Shown here piece by piece: positions 10,724 to 23,132 of a stretch of 64,000 nucleotides of DNA; the first letter of the stretch is position 1, and each line of letters starts with the position of its first letter. Below the pieces are notes generated by a model. It saw only the letters and a list, made by a program, of their open reading frames with translations. It did not search any database and had not been told where the DNA came from. The stretch spans positions 3,162,001 through 3,226,000 of the forward strand of contig NC_016472.1 in the NCBI RefSeq assembly GCF_000226095.1, written 5' to 3'. The stretch is from Thermothelomyces thermophilus ATCC 42464. Lineage: Eukaryota > Ascomycota > Sordariomycetes > Sordariales > Chaetomiaceae. The position numbers and the translations under genes were made by a program.

Positions 10724-11623
10724 TCAGTCAAACACTTTGGCAATCCCCTTGAGCCCATCCCTCCACCCGTCGCCACCACCACTACCACCACCACGGCCCC
10801 TCTCGACGCTAGCCTTGGCCACGCCCCGGGGCCCGGAGGAGCCGCCGGCGCGGCTGACCATGCGGACGGCCTCGCCGACCAGGCCGAGCGAGTCGCCCGC
10901 GGCGCCGGCGCCGGCGGCCCGGGCGGCGACGCCGAGCATGCGCTCGAGAAAGGGGGGCAGGCGCAGGCCGAAGCGGGCCAGCAGCGCCGTCAGCGCGCCG
11001 CCCGTGATGAGCGGCATCAGCACCAGCATGAAGACCTTGACCGGGTGCCGCTTGGCGTAGTAGAGCAGGTCGCGGAGCAGACGCCGGAGCTTGCGCACCA
11101 GGCGGGCCGTGAAGCCCGGGCGGGGGGACCGTTTGTAGTACGAGGACGACGAGGTATGCGGGCGGCCTGTTAAAAAAAAAAAGGAGTTAGTTTAGTTGGC
11201 CAGTTGAGTTTACAGTTCACTTTGCCGTAGGGACTTACCAAAGTTGCTGAAGAACGTGCTTTTGGAAACGTTGGGGAGGCTGAAGAAGGAACGGGCGCCG
11301 TCGTCGTCGCCGTCGTCGTTGTCGTGGTCGTGGCGGCTGCGTCGGCGGCGGTGATGGTCGTTGCCGTAGCGCAAGTCCTCGTCGTCTTCGCCGGTGCCGA
11401 AGATGGAGGCGGCGACGCCTCTTAGGGTGTCGGCCACCCCGCCGTCGCCGCCCGCGCCTACCGCCGAGCGGGACGACCGGTGCCGCGGGCGGGAGCGCGA
11501 GCGCGAGCGCGACTTGCTGCGGTGATGGTGGTGCGAGTGGCGGCTGCTGCGGTGCGACTTGGACCGCTTGGAGTGCGAGGTCCGCGCCGAGAGGACCGAC
11601 GCCGCGTCGTCGAGGATGCCCAT
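10724..11623 (-). CDS. His/Arg/Ser-rich protein with one C-terminal hydrophobic segment, function unknown
   Basis: Two exons, 11623-11239 and 11166-10724, 275 residues; the join gives FFSNFGRPHTSSSYYKRSPRPGF across a GTAAGT...AACAG intron. The N-terminus MGILDDAASVLSARTS leads into an RS- and His-rich region (SRHSHHHHRSKSRSRSRSR). The C-terminal third contains KLRRLLRDLLYYAKRHPVKV followed by the hydrophobic FMLVLMPLITGGALTALLA, so a single-pass membrane protein or amphipathic membrane binder is likely. I recall uncharacterised orthologues in other Sordariomycetes with the same MGxLDDAASVLSART start and YYAKRHPxKVFML core. No enzymatic domain is visible and I assign no function. Confidence 0.8.
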
Positions 11624-14600
11624 CCTATGCTATGAAGGTTATTTTGTGATGCTGTTATGAAGGACGCGACGTCAGCTGCCTCGGAGCCCTTTGGAGGCTG
11701 TCGTTGAGCGCTGGGCCCAGAGGAATGGAAGGTCAGGGCTCGGTGGGTCGTGGCATGCGCTGGTTCGAGCGTACAAAATGTAGGTCCGTAGTTAGTTATT
11801 CGTACTTTGTAGCCTCGTAAAGCCAATTGATGCGCTCCAGGATCAGAATGACAACGCCACCGTTCCAAGAAAGAACAAAGACGGACAGGGCAAAGATACT
11901 TTCATGTCGATGCCCTCGACGAGGGGAGCCGGAAGGGGTTGGGAGGATTCCAGTCACCGCAGGAAATCCATGAGGCTGGGATCAGCTTTGCCCGCGGCTG
12001 GACCCCTGCTCGGTCAGGGGCGGTCCAAACGGAGGGCTGGGGTGGTGGGGGTTGCAATGGCGCAGGGATCAACTTTAAAAATGTCGGCTGACACCCTAAC
12101 CCTAGTGTATACGCAGTAAGTTTTGGGACAGCTAAGGATTATCATTTTAGCACTGTAGATACTCTGTATTGCTCTCGCCCACAAGATTGAGGGTTGTTTT
12201 GCAATCCTACTCTAAGGGGGATGAGCGAGACCGAGGCCAGTACATTTCTCTAGGTTTTGCATTGAATCTCTGATGTCGAGCTGAGTTGTGCGAGATAAAG
12301 CATAATTCGTTGTCTGATAGGGAAGGAACTGTTGATCGATCGGGTTGTTTAGGAAACTGGAATCATGGTTCAATTGCGTTCGATGTAGTATCCAGAGCAG
12401 ACTGGAAGAAATGTCAGAAAGGAAGGCTTGGACGTTCTCCTCGGTCGGCCATTCGGCCCTTATAGCCTACCATCCTGACCGTGGTTCCCTAACGGGAGCC
12501 GGTTCTCCGTTTTGGGTTCCGACACTTTGGCTTCGATTCCTGCTCTCATTGGAGTTGGACTCTTCTCTCCCAGCAACTGATTGCATACACGCATATAGAC
12601 TTCTTCCGTTCTTGCCTTTCTTTGCCTTTGAGGTCCGGCTATGTGGAACCATGTTGTCACTCTACTACTATCTCTGCTCCTTGACCTCCTTGACAACACT
12701 GGGAGTCGACGCTGCTGTAAGTTACTGCTATCCTCAGATTATAGCGCTTTATTGTTTCCCCTCCCTTAAAATTCTGAGCGTATTACTCCTAATCAACACC
12801 GACTGCCCAATTGGACCTCCTGCTTGAAGGTGCAGGAAGAGCGTTCCTCGAATAGCTCATACGAGTTTGCTCGCATTAATAATGAGAGTTACTGGTACGG
12901 AGTACTTCCCGGTCGTAGTGTACTGTTCAACAAACCGGGATCCCCGCCTTTTTGTGGGGTTTCTTGTCGGTGGTCTGGAAGGCTGTGTGGTTCGGACTAT
13001 TCAATGAACCCTACACTAGAAAAGGTAAGTCGGCCAAGCTGCCTTGTGTCCTTTCGGCTCTTATTAAGGACCCTGAACACTGGCGGGTATCACCGGGTAT
13101 CCAGTTCCTGCCTGCTCAAGAGCGTTAACCTTTTGAAACAGCTTGATTCAACGGATAATTCTCCTCTCTCAAAGTAATTTTCTCCATGACTTCCTTCCCT
13201 TCCTTTTCTTCTATCTTGTTTTCCCTTTCGGCCTTTCGACCGCTCTTCTCTTGCCTTTTTCGTCCCCTTCAATGCCGGGCATCGTTTCATCTCTGCAACC
13301 GCAATGACCGCCGGTTCAACGGCTGGGCTTGGGAGTGCCGGCAGCTTGCCAAACTCGTCTGGAATGATCGACCCGATATTTTGTTTCGAGTTTATGCCTT
13401 GTTTAAGGCTGCCATAAGGTCCTTCGGCGCCTGGGACTCTGTGCGGAAAACCCTATACGACCTCATTATTTAATAAATCATGCTGTCACGCTCCCCGTCA
13501 CGCTCACTGGCCGATTTTCTCTCCTGTATGGTACGTACATACATACATACGTTGCAAAGCTGTCAGCCAGTACCGACCAAAGCCAGTAGTGTTCCCCGTC
13601 ACATGCTCACAGGCCCTGCGCTACTTAGCAGCGAACTGCGTACACAGTAGTACTTATGTTGAGCATCGCTGAGGTCACAGCTTCACCCACGCTCCAGCTG
13701 TCTCCGAACCTGGAAGTCGTGCTCGGCCTTGCTTCTTGGCTTCGACGCTAATACACTAAATCAAGAAACCAGGGGTCAACCCACCCCGCCAAAACCATCC
13801 CGGCAGCTCGCCTATCGAATTCCGAGCTAGCCCCCTGATGCACAAGGATTTTTTTTTTTTTTTTTTTTTTTTTTACCATTCTGTACCCCGTAGTACTCCG
13901 TAGTAGTATACGGAATACGGAGTACAGAACTTCGTCTATAACAGTACATATATCAGGTAACGTTTAGTTGTACGGATTCAACACATATCTTATCCTCACT
14001 ACGCCGAACACTACCTCCCGGCCAAGGCTCGGGCACACAAACCCGACTGCAACTCTCCAGTGAACGGCACGCTACCATGCGGCCCAGACTGGTAAGCGTT
14101 AAAAAGGGGAGGGGGGGGGAGAGGACAAAAACTGTGACAAAAAGAGACGAATAAATTGGGCCGCTGCAGGAATAAAACGTGGCCCTCTCATGCTAAGAAT
14201 AGGACCCCGGGGCCGGCCGCCACGTTCCATCCACGAGCCCTTGCCTGCTCTGCAGAGTCCCTTCCGGTGACCTCACTGACCTCCTCTCGGACGTGCCTGC
14301 CTAATTCACAACCATGCTCCCAAAGGACCCCCCAATCTGCTCGTCATCCCGCTCACTGCACCGCTGGCGGCGCCCCAGCTGACGAAACGCCCCGCGCTCC
14401 TCGCCCCTCGCCTCTCGCCCTGGTTGGGCCTCGACGCTGCCAACATGGTTTCCCTGTGCGCTCGCTCCCCTCGTCAGGCGCTCGTAGATCCAAACGGGAA
14501 TGACATGAACATGACCAAGCCCACCATTGCCCGGCGGTCGGTAGCGTCGGATCGGCCTTAGCTCCTGCTTCCTGCTCTGCCCCGGGCCCCGCCGAGCCAA

Positions 14601-15533
14601 CCAGTCCCGTCTGGAATTTCTTGTTGGGGAAGGTTTGGCACTTCCACCTCATTACATCTTGCTCTCCAGATGAGCAAGGGGGGCGCACTTCATTTCCATG
14701 CAAGCCCGCATTGCGCCGCCTGGGAACATCGGCCTTCTTGATGATATCCCACCCTTCCCCCCTTGGCTCATTTCCGATATGTTGCCCAACTCCGCTCTCT
14801 GGAACGGTCCTGCGCCGCGTGGAGTCTATCCTAGGCCTGAGCAACAGTGGTTTCTCCTCCTGCTTGATCTTGTCGAGCGACAAAATCGCTACACAGTAAA
14901 GTAAGTCGGCGCCAGCCCCAAAACCCTGCCCTCGTTCACTTCGTATTTGCTGAGCCATTCTGTCAGAACTCCCATGTTCTTTCTTCAACCACTGACCTAC
15001 GAGCACATGACGCGAGACCACGCAGGGTGCTGCGTTCCGCTGTTTTGCTTTTATTTTAATTTCTTCTGCATTCCGTCTCTCTGACTGCACCTTTGGTCAG
15101 CTTAGTTTCTGCTGCTTATTCTCTGCTGAATCATCGACTTCGATCAGCCCTGCTATTAATAAGTTGTGTCTTCTTTGATACAGACTTGCCCAATACGCCA
15201 GCACCACGGAATAGTCTGACTTCGAACGCCCTAATCAAGGCTGCGAATTTTCCCTGGCGGTCAACGAGAGTTTGCCGGCATTTTCAGCTTCAGTCAGCTC
15301 CTTTTCTAAGGTGGCTTGTCGTTCAAGGCGGCTCAAATCGAAATGCGGAGGGGATCTTGAACGTGGGTCACTGAACCAGGAGGCTGGGCCGGATATATTT
15401 GGAGAGCCGGCATATCTCGGGAAGAAGAGCTATCTGGCTAAAGGCAGACCGGTTCGGCGACGGAACCCAGGAGTATATCTTGGCTGTGGGACTTGATCGT
15501 CGTGGAAGTGCACCTAGCCGGACAGGCCCGACA
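11624..15533. other. Gene-poor stretch with dispersed short motifs
   Basis: 3.9 kb without a supportable gene. It contains a telomere-like ACCCTAACCCTA at 12093-12104, TACGGAGTA or its complement at 12896-12904, 13894-13902 and 13916-13924, an ACATACATACATACG run near 13540, and a 26-base T tract at 13849-13874. Reverse-strand frame 14353-15090 is long (245 codons) but shows no recognisable motif or good start. The last part before 15534 is the upstream region of a 2EXR gene. Confidence 0.5.
13849..13874. repeat. Poly-T tract
   Basis: Twenty-six consecutive T residues, immediately followed by a TACTCCGTA/TACGGAGTA pair. Confidence 0.95.
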
Positions 15534-17027
15534 ATGCACCATGGGCAGTCGACGCCCGGTTGCTGCTTGGCGCATGGCCCGGCCCGGTTCACCAAGTTCC
15601 AGCGGCTCCCCCCTGAGATCCGGAACATGATCTGGGAGTTTGCCCTGCCCGAGGCACGAGTATACGAGGTCCTGGACGCGCCCAACGCTAAGTGGCAGAC
15701 CCCGCCTCACGAAGGGCTGATGTTCGCAGATGTACACCCGGAGCCTCCGCCGGCAATGGCAGCCGTGTGTCGAGAGAGCCGGTCCATGTTTATGCATCAC
15801 TACAAACCCCTGACATTAGGAAAGACGACAAAATACGTCGACCTGTCGCGGGATGTCCTGCTCCTGGAATCATACCTCCTCATCAAGCGGCTGCACCGGA
15901 CTCTGCACTTTATGAGTCAGATCCCGCTAGTACGGGACAGAATCACTCGGCTTGCCCTGGGAACGTCTTACGGCGTCTACCCAGGCATCTACCACCCCAT
16001 GATGGATCGGAAGCCATACAGGAACAACATGGGCAAGCTGTTAGCATGTCTGGCCAAATTTCCGCGGCTCGAAACGCTCATCTTTGTCATCCACCAGGAA
16101 TATCATCTTGAGTCTGCCCTTCGCTTTCCGGGAACGCTGACCCCAATGGCCCCGATGCCTGCGCCAACAAACGCGGCACTATATTCGGCATACGGAGTTG
16201 TGCCTGCAGCAACTCGCTGCCCGTCACCGCCCCTGATCAAAGACGAAATCAAGGCCGAGTCTTCTTCCCACTCAATCCCCGCATGCCCAACAACAGCAGC
16301 AGCAGCAGCAGCAATTACAGAAACCTCACCAGCCGGCCATCCCACGCCAGCTAGCAGCACCACCAGCTCACCCTTGCCACCGCCTCCGCTGCCGCTCCCG
16401 TTGGCACCAGCCCTCGAACGACAACCTCTGTCCCCTCCCTCCCCTCCCCAGCATCTACCTCTCCAGCGGCAGCAACACCCGCGACGACACCAGCTGCACG
16501 CAACTCTCGTGCCTTTTTCAAAATCTATACCGTCATCATCACCAGCAGCGGCAGCAGTACCATGCGCCAAGATGGGTGCTGAAGAGTTTATGTACTACAA
16601 TATGAGGGGGCGCTGGGACGAGTTTGACGCGTACGAAGCCTACGTGGAACCAGATTCCCCGTCAACTTCGGCGACGTTTGCGGATGTGGCTGAGTATCGC
16701 GGGCGTTTGGGTTTTGCGGGGCGGGGTCATGATGAGCAGAGTGGTAGTGGTCGTGGTGGGAAGAGCCCTGGGAATGGTGGTTGCAAGTGGGGTTGCGCTG
16801 GCAACGGTGCTGGCAACCTGAGGGATGAGTGGCGCGACCCGTGGCCGACCAACAACGACTGGAAGTGGTTCAGACGCCGGTGGGTGCGGGCGATGATCGC
16901 GGCGTGCTCGCAGGCTGCGGATGCGGGTGCTCCAAGCTTTGGTCTGGACGGCACCCAGATGCCTAGGTGGAAGCTGAGGGGAGCGAGCCTGCTCTGGAGA
17001 TATACTCGGGACGTCGTAGACGGTTAG
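15534..17027 (+). CDS. 2EXR-domain protein with long disordered insert
   Basis: Single exon, 497 residues from ATG 15534 (MHHGQSTPGCC); the frame is open further upstream but without another ATG. Residues about 20-45 carry FTKFQRLPPEIRNMIWEFAL, the hallmark of the fungal 2EXR (F-box-like) domain, followed by AVCRESRSMFMHHY, also typical. A second structured block (RITRLALGTSYGVYPG ... LACLAKFPRLETLIFV) resembles the rest of this family. A central Pro/Ser/Ala/Gln-rich insert (about residues 225-345) includes poly-Ala. The C-terminus is Gly/Trp-rich (NNDWKWFRRRWVRAMIAAC). 2EXR proteins are numerous in filamentous ascomycetes and uncharacterised; a role as an adaptor is only inferred from the F-box-like start. 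Confidence 0.82.
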   Translation: MHHGQSTPGCCLAHGPARFTKFQRLPPEIRNMIWEFALPEARVYEVLDAPNAKWQTPPHEGLMFADVHPEPPPAMAAVCRESRSMFMHHYKPLTLGKTTKYVDLSRDVLLLESYLLIKRLHRTLHFMSQIPLVRDRITRLALGTSYGVYPGIYHPMMDRKPYRNNMGKLLACLAKFPRLETLIFVIHQEYHLESALRFPGTLTPMAPMPAPTNAALYSAYGVVPAATRCPSPPLIKDEIKAESSSHSIPACPTTAAAAAAITETSPAGHPTPASSTTSSPLPPPPLPLPLAPALERQPLSPPSPPQHLPLQRQQHPRRHQLHATLVPFSKSIPSSSPAAAAVPCAKMGAEEFMYYNMRGRWDEFDAYEAYVEPDSPSTSATFADVAEYRGRLGFAGRGHDEQSGSGRGGKSPGNGGCKWGCAGNGAGNLRDEWRDPWPTNNDWKWFRRRWVRAMIAACSQAADAGAPSFGLDGTQMPRWKLRGASLLWRYTRDVVDG

Positions 17028-18365
17028 TGAAGTTTCGGACTGTGCTTTGTTTGTGGCCTGTATCATCATCTCCAATGGGAAGCGCTGCCCTTTATTTACG
17101 GTGGGGGGCCAACAAGAACGGAGAAGGAGAAAAAGACGGTCGCTTAGATCTCGGTTTGTGGACGTGGGCGAAAGAAGAAAAGAAAAAGGTTATCATTCGT
17201 TCATAGATCAAAATAGCGTCGAGCTGAGTCGATGACTGCTACAGAGAACCTTCGTTTGCACGAAGATGACAATCAGCAACCAATAAAGAAGGGCATGGAG
17301 TGCTCGACCAACCTCAAATATCAGCTGCCGTGTCGACGAAAAAAACCAACCTGCCAAAGACAATCAATCCACAAGAACATGGTGACGTTCTCCCCCTCCC
17401 TCCTCCCCGCGATAATTAGCAGAGAGTGGTTCGTGCGACGGTGGCACTTGACGAAGGCGTGATCATACGCGCATATATGTTCTGTACCCCGTCACTAACG
17501 CTATGGAGGTTAGCTCCTACTAGCAGCGGTTCGTAGGTAGGTACTGTATATACAGGACGACACGGGTGCGCTGCCCGACAGGTATCATTCTGATTACATG
17601 GCTGAGAGGAAGGGCCGGGCCTTGATATCTAGACCAGTGGCCAACAGCGGAGCTGGGTTGCAGCGGCATTGCCAGCGGCGGGAGCACGAAATGCACCTCC
17701 TGCTGCATGATGGATTACACAGCAGGTATAGAGCAAGTCCTGATCCATCGCGGCAGGACTCGCGGTTGCCGCCTTCCGAATGCGGCAGTTTGACCACCTC
17801 GCGATAGGGCGCAGAAGATTGACGATGCAATCCCTGCTAGAGCCCTCCCCCGTAAACTGCGCCGTCGTCTGCTGCCCCGGGGGTCTTCGTCGGGTCCGTC
17901 AGGCGAAAACACGAGTGCGTGCCTCAGGGTCATCGGTATGGTAGGCACACACCTGCTTACGTATCTGTAGCAGGATGCAGCTTCCTCCGTGGCCCGTTGT
18001 CATTTCCGCGCCGTGTCGCCGCCCCACTGGGATTCTGTGACATCGCGCCAAGACGTCATCTGAAGGATTGTTGTCATTGGTCAATTGCTTGGTCAGATTC
18101 CTCCCCGAACTTTCGCTCCTAGTACGGAGCAGGAGCGGCGCCCTACGCCAGTCGTGCTGCCTGCCAGCTCCACGGCAACAGCGCGGGGGGAAAATACCAG
18201 GAATGGGAATTCAAGAGGAAATAAGATCAGAACAAGGGGACAACTTCGTACTTAAATCGGTTCAAGCTCAAGAGACGAGACGGTCCCGGAAACAATGCTG
18301 ACGGCTACAGCCTACGTTTAGCAGTAAGATTGTTCGCAAAATAAAAGAGGTCAAACAAAACAAAA
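17028..18365. other. Intergenic, upstream of the MFS transporter
   Basis: About 1.3 kb without a supportable gene; only short frames on both strands. Confidence 0.5.
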
Positions 18366-20088
18366 ATGAGGGACGACGACCGCGGTGTCAAGGACGCCAC
18401 TGAGCAGACGCCGCTCCTCGACGCCGCGGAAGCCGCCCCGATCAACGAGAGAGCCGAACATGTTCAGCACGACAGTGAGAACACCGATGGCGAGGACAAG
18501 CCGTTACCCGTGTGGCAGATCGTGGCCCTCTGCTACGCCCGCTGGGTCGAGCCCGTCGCCTTTTTCTCCATCTTCCCCTACATCAACCAGATGGCCAAGG
18601 AGAACGGCCGGCTCGCCGACGCCGACGTGGGCTTCTACAGCGGCCTGATCGAGTCGCTCTTCTCGTTCACCCAGATGCTCGTCATGATCCTGTGGGGCAG
18701 GGCCGCCGACCGCTTCGGCCGCAAGCCCGTCCTGGTCTTCTCCCTCATCGGCGTCTCGTGTGCCACGGCGCTCTTCGGCATGGCCAAGACAATCTCGCAG
18801 ATGATCCTGTTCCGCTGCCTCGCCGGCGTCTTCGCCGGCACCATCGTCACCATCCGCACCATGATCTCGGAGCACAGCACCTCCAAGACGCAGGCCCGCG
18901 CCTTCTCCTGGTTCGCCTTCGCCGGCAACCTCGGTATCCTGTTCGGCCCCCTGATCGGGGGCTCCCTCGCCGACCCGGCCCGTCAGTACCCCGCCCTCTT
19001 CGGCAGCGTCCGCTTCTTCCACGACTACCCCTACGCCCTCTCGAGCTTGGCCGTGAGCGCCATCGGTTTCTCCGCCGTCGCCGTCACCGCCCTCTTCGCC
19101 GAAGAAACGCTCCCAAAGTCTCTTGCCGCCGCTGGCCGCCGCGGCGCGACCACCGAGGAATCCGCCGTTTCGAAGCCCGGCGCCCCCTCCATTTGGGACC
19201 TGCTCAAGTCCCCCGGCGTGCCTATCGTGCTCTACACGTATGGAGTGATTGCGCTGCTCGCACACTCCTACACGGCCATCGTTCCCGTCTTCTGGTTCAC
19301 CCCCGTCCGTCTGGGCGGCTTTGGCTTCTCCCCGCTGCAGATCTCCCTCATGCTGGGCTTGACCGGCTTCTCCCGTATGTTCCACTGAACCCATCATCTG
19401 CTTTCATTTTTACCGTTCTTTGCTTTCTTCCTATTCTTCAGTTGTTACCCTACCCCCCCCCCCCCCGGCGGGGGAAATTCTCTCTGGGTTCGCTCCCCCG
19501 TGACGGCGCGCCAAATTTCCCATGTGGCACCCTCCGATATAACAATCAGGAAAGGAAAAGTCCGCTGACAGTGCTGGCTGGGCAGAGGCCGCCTGGATCC
19601 TGCTCGCCTTCCCGCCGCTGCAGCACCGCATCGGCACCAACGGCGTGCTGAGACTCTGCTCCGTCTGCTACCCCTTCTTCTTCGCCGTCTGTCCCATGCT
19701 CAACGTCCTCCTGCGCGCGGACACGGCCGCGTCCAGGACGGCGTTCTGGATCGTCGCCCCCGTCCTGCAAGGCTTCGGGTCCGGCATCAGCATGTCCTTC
19801 ACGGCCATCCAGCTGTCCGTCAACGACGTCTCCCCGAGCCCCCTGACGCTGGGCACCCTTAACGCCGTCGCGCTGTCCATCACCAGCGGCTTGCGGGCCT
19901 TTTCGCCCGCCCTGTTTGCCGGCCTGTTTGCCGTCGGCGCGAGGACCCAGTTGCTGTGGGGGCATGCCATCTGGGTGCTGATGGTTGCGATGGCGCTCGT
20001 ATTCACCGTCATCAGCCGGTTCCTGCCGGACTATGACGAGCTGAAGAGGCAGAGAGAGGCGGCTGCGGAGCGGGAGACGGTAAGCTAG
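18366..20088 (+). CDS. MFS transporter, YCR023C/ZIFL-like multidrug family
   Basis: Two exons, 18366-19374 and 19586-20088, 503 residues; the splice joins GLTGFS to QAAWILLAF. After an acidic hydrophilic N-terminus, the first helix is preceded by WQIVALCYARWVEPVAFFSI, characteristic of the fungal ZIFL/YCR023C group. MFS motif A is present as GRAADRFGRKPVL and helix 5 contains GNLGILFGPLIGGSLADP. About twelve membrane helices can be counted, six on each side of the central loop (EETLPKSLAAAGRRG). Members of this group are proton-coupled exporters of drugs or small metabolites, mostly of unknown substrate. The intron of 211 bp is long for this window and includes a C-run at about 19456-19467. 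No biosynthetic cluster genes are adjacent, so substrate cannot be inferred. Confidence 0.93.
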
Positions 20089-20856
20089 ACATGGCGCGGC
20101 ATTCTACGCGCCACAACCGCCAAGCAAAAACAAGAAGCCTTGCGCCTCTCGGATGCCGGCTTGCCGACTGTCAGTTTCCCCGGGACTGGCTAGCTACGGG
20201 AGGAGAAGCACGTGGAGTGGCCTTCCCTCCCTCCCAAGCTAGTTCGGAGAAAACATGATGACCATGCATACGCCCTGGGCACGCGTGCATGAAACCCAAG
20301 TAAGGCTGTTGGCGCAGACAAAAAGGTAGAAGGCTCACTCCCGCCCGAAGGCTACAAAAGATGTCGAGTCCAGAATAGTTGCAGGCTCGTCCAAGCCTTA
20401 TCTTCTGTTTGTGTCGAACCAACCAAGATGGGGAGTTCAGGCGGTACATCGTTAATCCACCGATTCCTCAGTCAAGCCCACACGTAGCCCCCATAGCTGA
20501 GGTGTCATGAATGCCTGGCTCCAACATCTAGCGAATAAAATATTCCAACAGCCTTCACAGTGATGACGCTGAAATTGGTTTGGTTGCGAACCCGCCGCCC
20601 TTTGTTCTGGCTATTCAGCATCTTTGCTATCAGGTGAACCTTCATCGCTGCGAACTGCAAAAGGGGGGAATGTGAAAAGGAGGTTCATATACACGCACAA
20701 AAGGGCAGGGGCGGTTAATGCGCAGGAGCATCTTCCCCCCTTTTCCTCAGCTGGTAAAGCACGTCGGGGATCTCCCTACCCCTTTGACGCTCCAGTGTCA
20801 AAGAAGCTCGAGTTGTATGTATATATATTTGAGCGTTTCTTCAAAAGATCGCGTTA
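20089..20856. other. Intergenic between MFS and the cysteine-rich gene
   Basis: No gene seen; presumably the MFS 3' UTR and the promoter of the next gene. A TATA-like TATATATATTTG near 20819-20831 is close to the next start. Confidence 0.45.
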
Positions 20857-22017
20857 ATGAATCCCACCACAAACAAATTTCGTCAACATCAACAACAACA
20901 GCAACAGCAGCAAGGTATGCCATCTTTTTGTCGCCAGCAGGGCAGAGGCAAGGCCGTTGGGCCCGATTCATCTGCCGCGGCCGGCGCCTCTTCGGGCGGT
21001 CCGGGGGCTCCCGGCGCTGGCGGCGCCGTTTCGGACTCCTCACAGTCGGGTCGCAAGCGCAAGCGCAAGCGCGGCGAGGCCTCACTCTTGTAAGTTCTCG
21101 ATCTACGTACTATTTTTTTCATGTTTAGTTTCCATCGATCGCAAAAAAAAAACCCAAAAAAACCAAAAAAAAAAAAAAAAAAGAACCACAAGAACAGACT
21201 GCTTGTAGTTTCGTCAAGCTGCGCAAGTCGCTCGCGCATCTCTCGAACTTCTCCCGTCGCTGACGAATAATTCTCTAACAAAACAACCTAGTGCCTACGT
21301 CAAGCGCGCGGTGCGCGACGTGCCGTGCCTGATGTGTGTCAAGTCGGCGCTTGCGGGTCGTTCCTCGGGCGAGTGCCGCAACCACTCGGGTCCCGGCAAG
21401 CGCTGTTACCACTGCGCCAAGGGTAGCCACAAGTGCCGAGAGGTGTATGTTCCCCCCTTCCCCCTCCCCCCCAAATCCCTCATCCATAATACACTACGGA
21501 GGTATATACATAGATACGTTTTCATCGGATTGGAGCTGACTTGGTTGATTCTTCTCTTACGTCCCGCATCGTGCGTCTCCTCTGCCAAAGAACTTACCAA
21601 AGCTCTGGAGATTGATCCGAAACACTGGGTACACACATAGTTACATACATACCTGACCTTTATATATATATACACGCTGCAGCACAATGCTGACATACTT
21701 TGTCATAGAAGTCCAAGTCGTTGCGGATCATCCTCCGCAATGACCTAGAAAGGGCCGGCGTCGAAGATGACGACCAGCCGAGGGAGGACAACGAGGACGA
21801 CAAGGAGCTCGCGAGCTTCACCAAGATTGGGCGCGCGGTGTTCGAGGTGATCACCGAGGTGGACGCCATCAGGAAAATGAGAACGAGACGCGCTGCTCTC
21901 GAGCAGCTTGGCTTGGCTGCCGCCGACGAGGGTGACGACGACGACGGACTCGACAATTGGCCCGGGCGTGACACCCAACGATACCCCAGCTGGTTGGTGA
22001 AAGAAGAAGCATGCTAG
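20857..22017 (+). CDS. Basic six-cysteine (zinc-finger-like) fungal protein
   Basis: Exon 1 20857-21089 (Gln-run, Gly/Ala-rich, then the basic cluster GRKRKRKRGEASL), exon 2 from 21292, and last exon 21709-22017 are supported by frame: the first junction gives SLFAYVKRAVRDVPC and the last IDPKHW|KSKSLRIILRN. Exon 2 holds six cysteines spaced C-x2-C-x12-C-x9-C-x2-C-x6-C (PCLMC ... GECRNHSGPGKRCYHC ... HKC), suggesting metal binding. The splice between about 21440 and 21600 is unresolved: the frame happens to be open through the likely intron, whose donor is GTGTAT at 21443 or GTATGT at 21445. The C-terminal part is acidic and helical. I recall similar basic-plus-cysteine proteins in Chaetomiaceae, function unknown; a nuclear DNA- or RNA-binding role is an inference from the KRKRKR cluster. 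Confidence 0.62.
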
Positions 22018-23132
22018 GTAATGATCTTTTCCTGTCGTTTCTGACACCTGTAACTCTTGAGCAACAGTCGCTCTTGTTGTATCAAGCGTCTCCCCAGACT
22101 TGAGTCGCAGAATAATCGGATACCATAGCGGTACGGGGTAATCGTTAAAAAGATCCGGATAGTTCGCCCCAGTTAGCAGCCAAGAATAATTTTCCCGACT
22201 CAGCACAGAACCGCAGTTGCCGACCGTGACCTGAAGCTCGATACCCTTTGGGGCTGGTGTGCGTGTACGGATTACTATAGGTAACTCATTGCGGATGTCA
22301 TCGTAACCTTGGATCCCGGTCGAGTTGGGCCGGCGACAAAAACGGAAAGTACCGAGGTGGGAACGGACTTCGGAGGACTGTTCTTCCGGCAGAGCGCAAA
22401 ATTTCCTGCCGCCTATAAATTCGGCACCAACCAGCGTCTGCATGCTCAGTTCTGATTCTTTTGTTTTGGTGTGCGGCAGTCCACATCTCTACTTGACCTT
22501 CCCCGGTTGCTTCGATTCCAGTCTCCTTTCTAGCAAAGGAGACTCCATGGTACTCGTTGTGTCAGTTGTGGACGAGAGCGATCATAATTGCAGGCCCGCT
22601 TTCGCGTCAGTCAGTCCATCGAGGAAAACCCCTTTAGGGGCTGGATGGTGGCGCGAAGGTTGGACATGACCACTAACTATCATTGTCTCTTATGCGAAGT
22701 TGAATCTGGCATCGCTGGTTTTAGCGGTTAGGGGGGCGGCGTGTAATTGGGGCTGGCCTCTTCCCTTGTCGTGAATCGGAGTTTCGCCTGTCCGTACTCC
22801 GTATACAAATCGGTTCATCAGCCATGATCTAGAGCTGTGACGACCGACGAACATCTATCATCATCACTTTACTGTCTTCGAACCACTGTGGCAATATGTC
22901 ATTTGGTCTGTTCGGCGTGCGTTTGAATCGAGGCTGGCTAGAGTGTACCAGAAATCGGAAAGCGCTTCGTCCGCGCAATTCAGCATTCAACGGAAGCCTT
23001 CCTGGAATAACATCTATAATAACGTCCCGTATTCATGCCATAATCTGCCTTCTATGTGATCATAACTCATAACTTTCTCAAAGTCGCGCTCACAGGCAGG
23101 CGACCAACCCATATTTTTGCGACCAACCCACC
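22018..23132. other. Intergenic, no gene seen
   Basis: About 1.1 kb with short frames only. TACTCCGTA occurs at 22795-22803. Confidence 0.5.

Noticed and set aside
12345-12827. Forward frame with hydrophobic stretches
   Set aside because: No recognisable family, irregular composition and T-rich DNA explains the hydrophobic residues.
14353-15090. Reverse frame of 245 codons
   Set aside because: No domain, no low-complexity pattern typical of real genes and no partner splice sites; probably chance in a GC-rich stretch.
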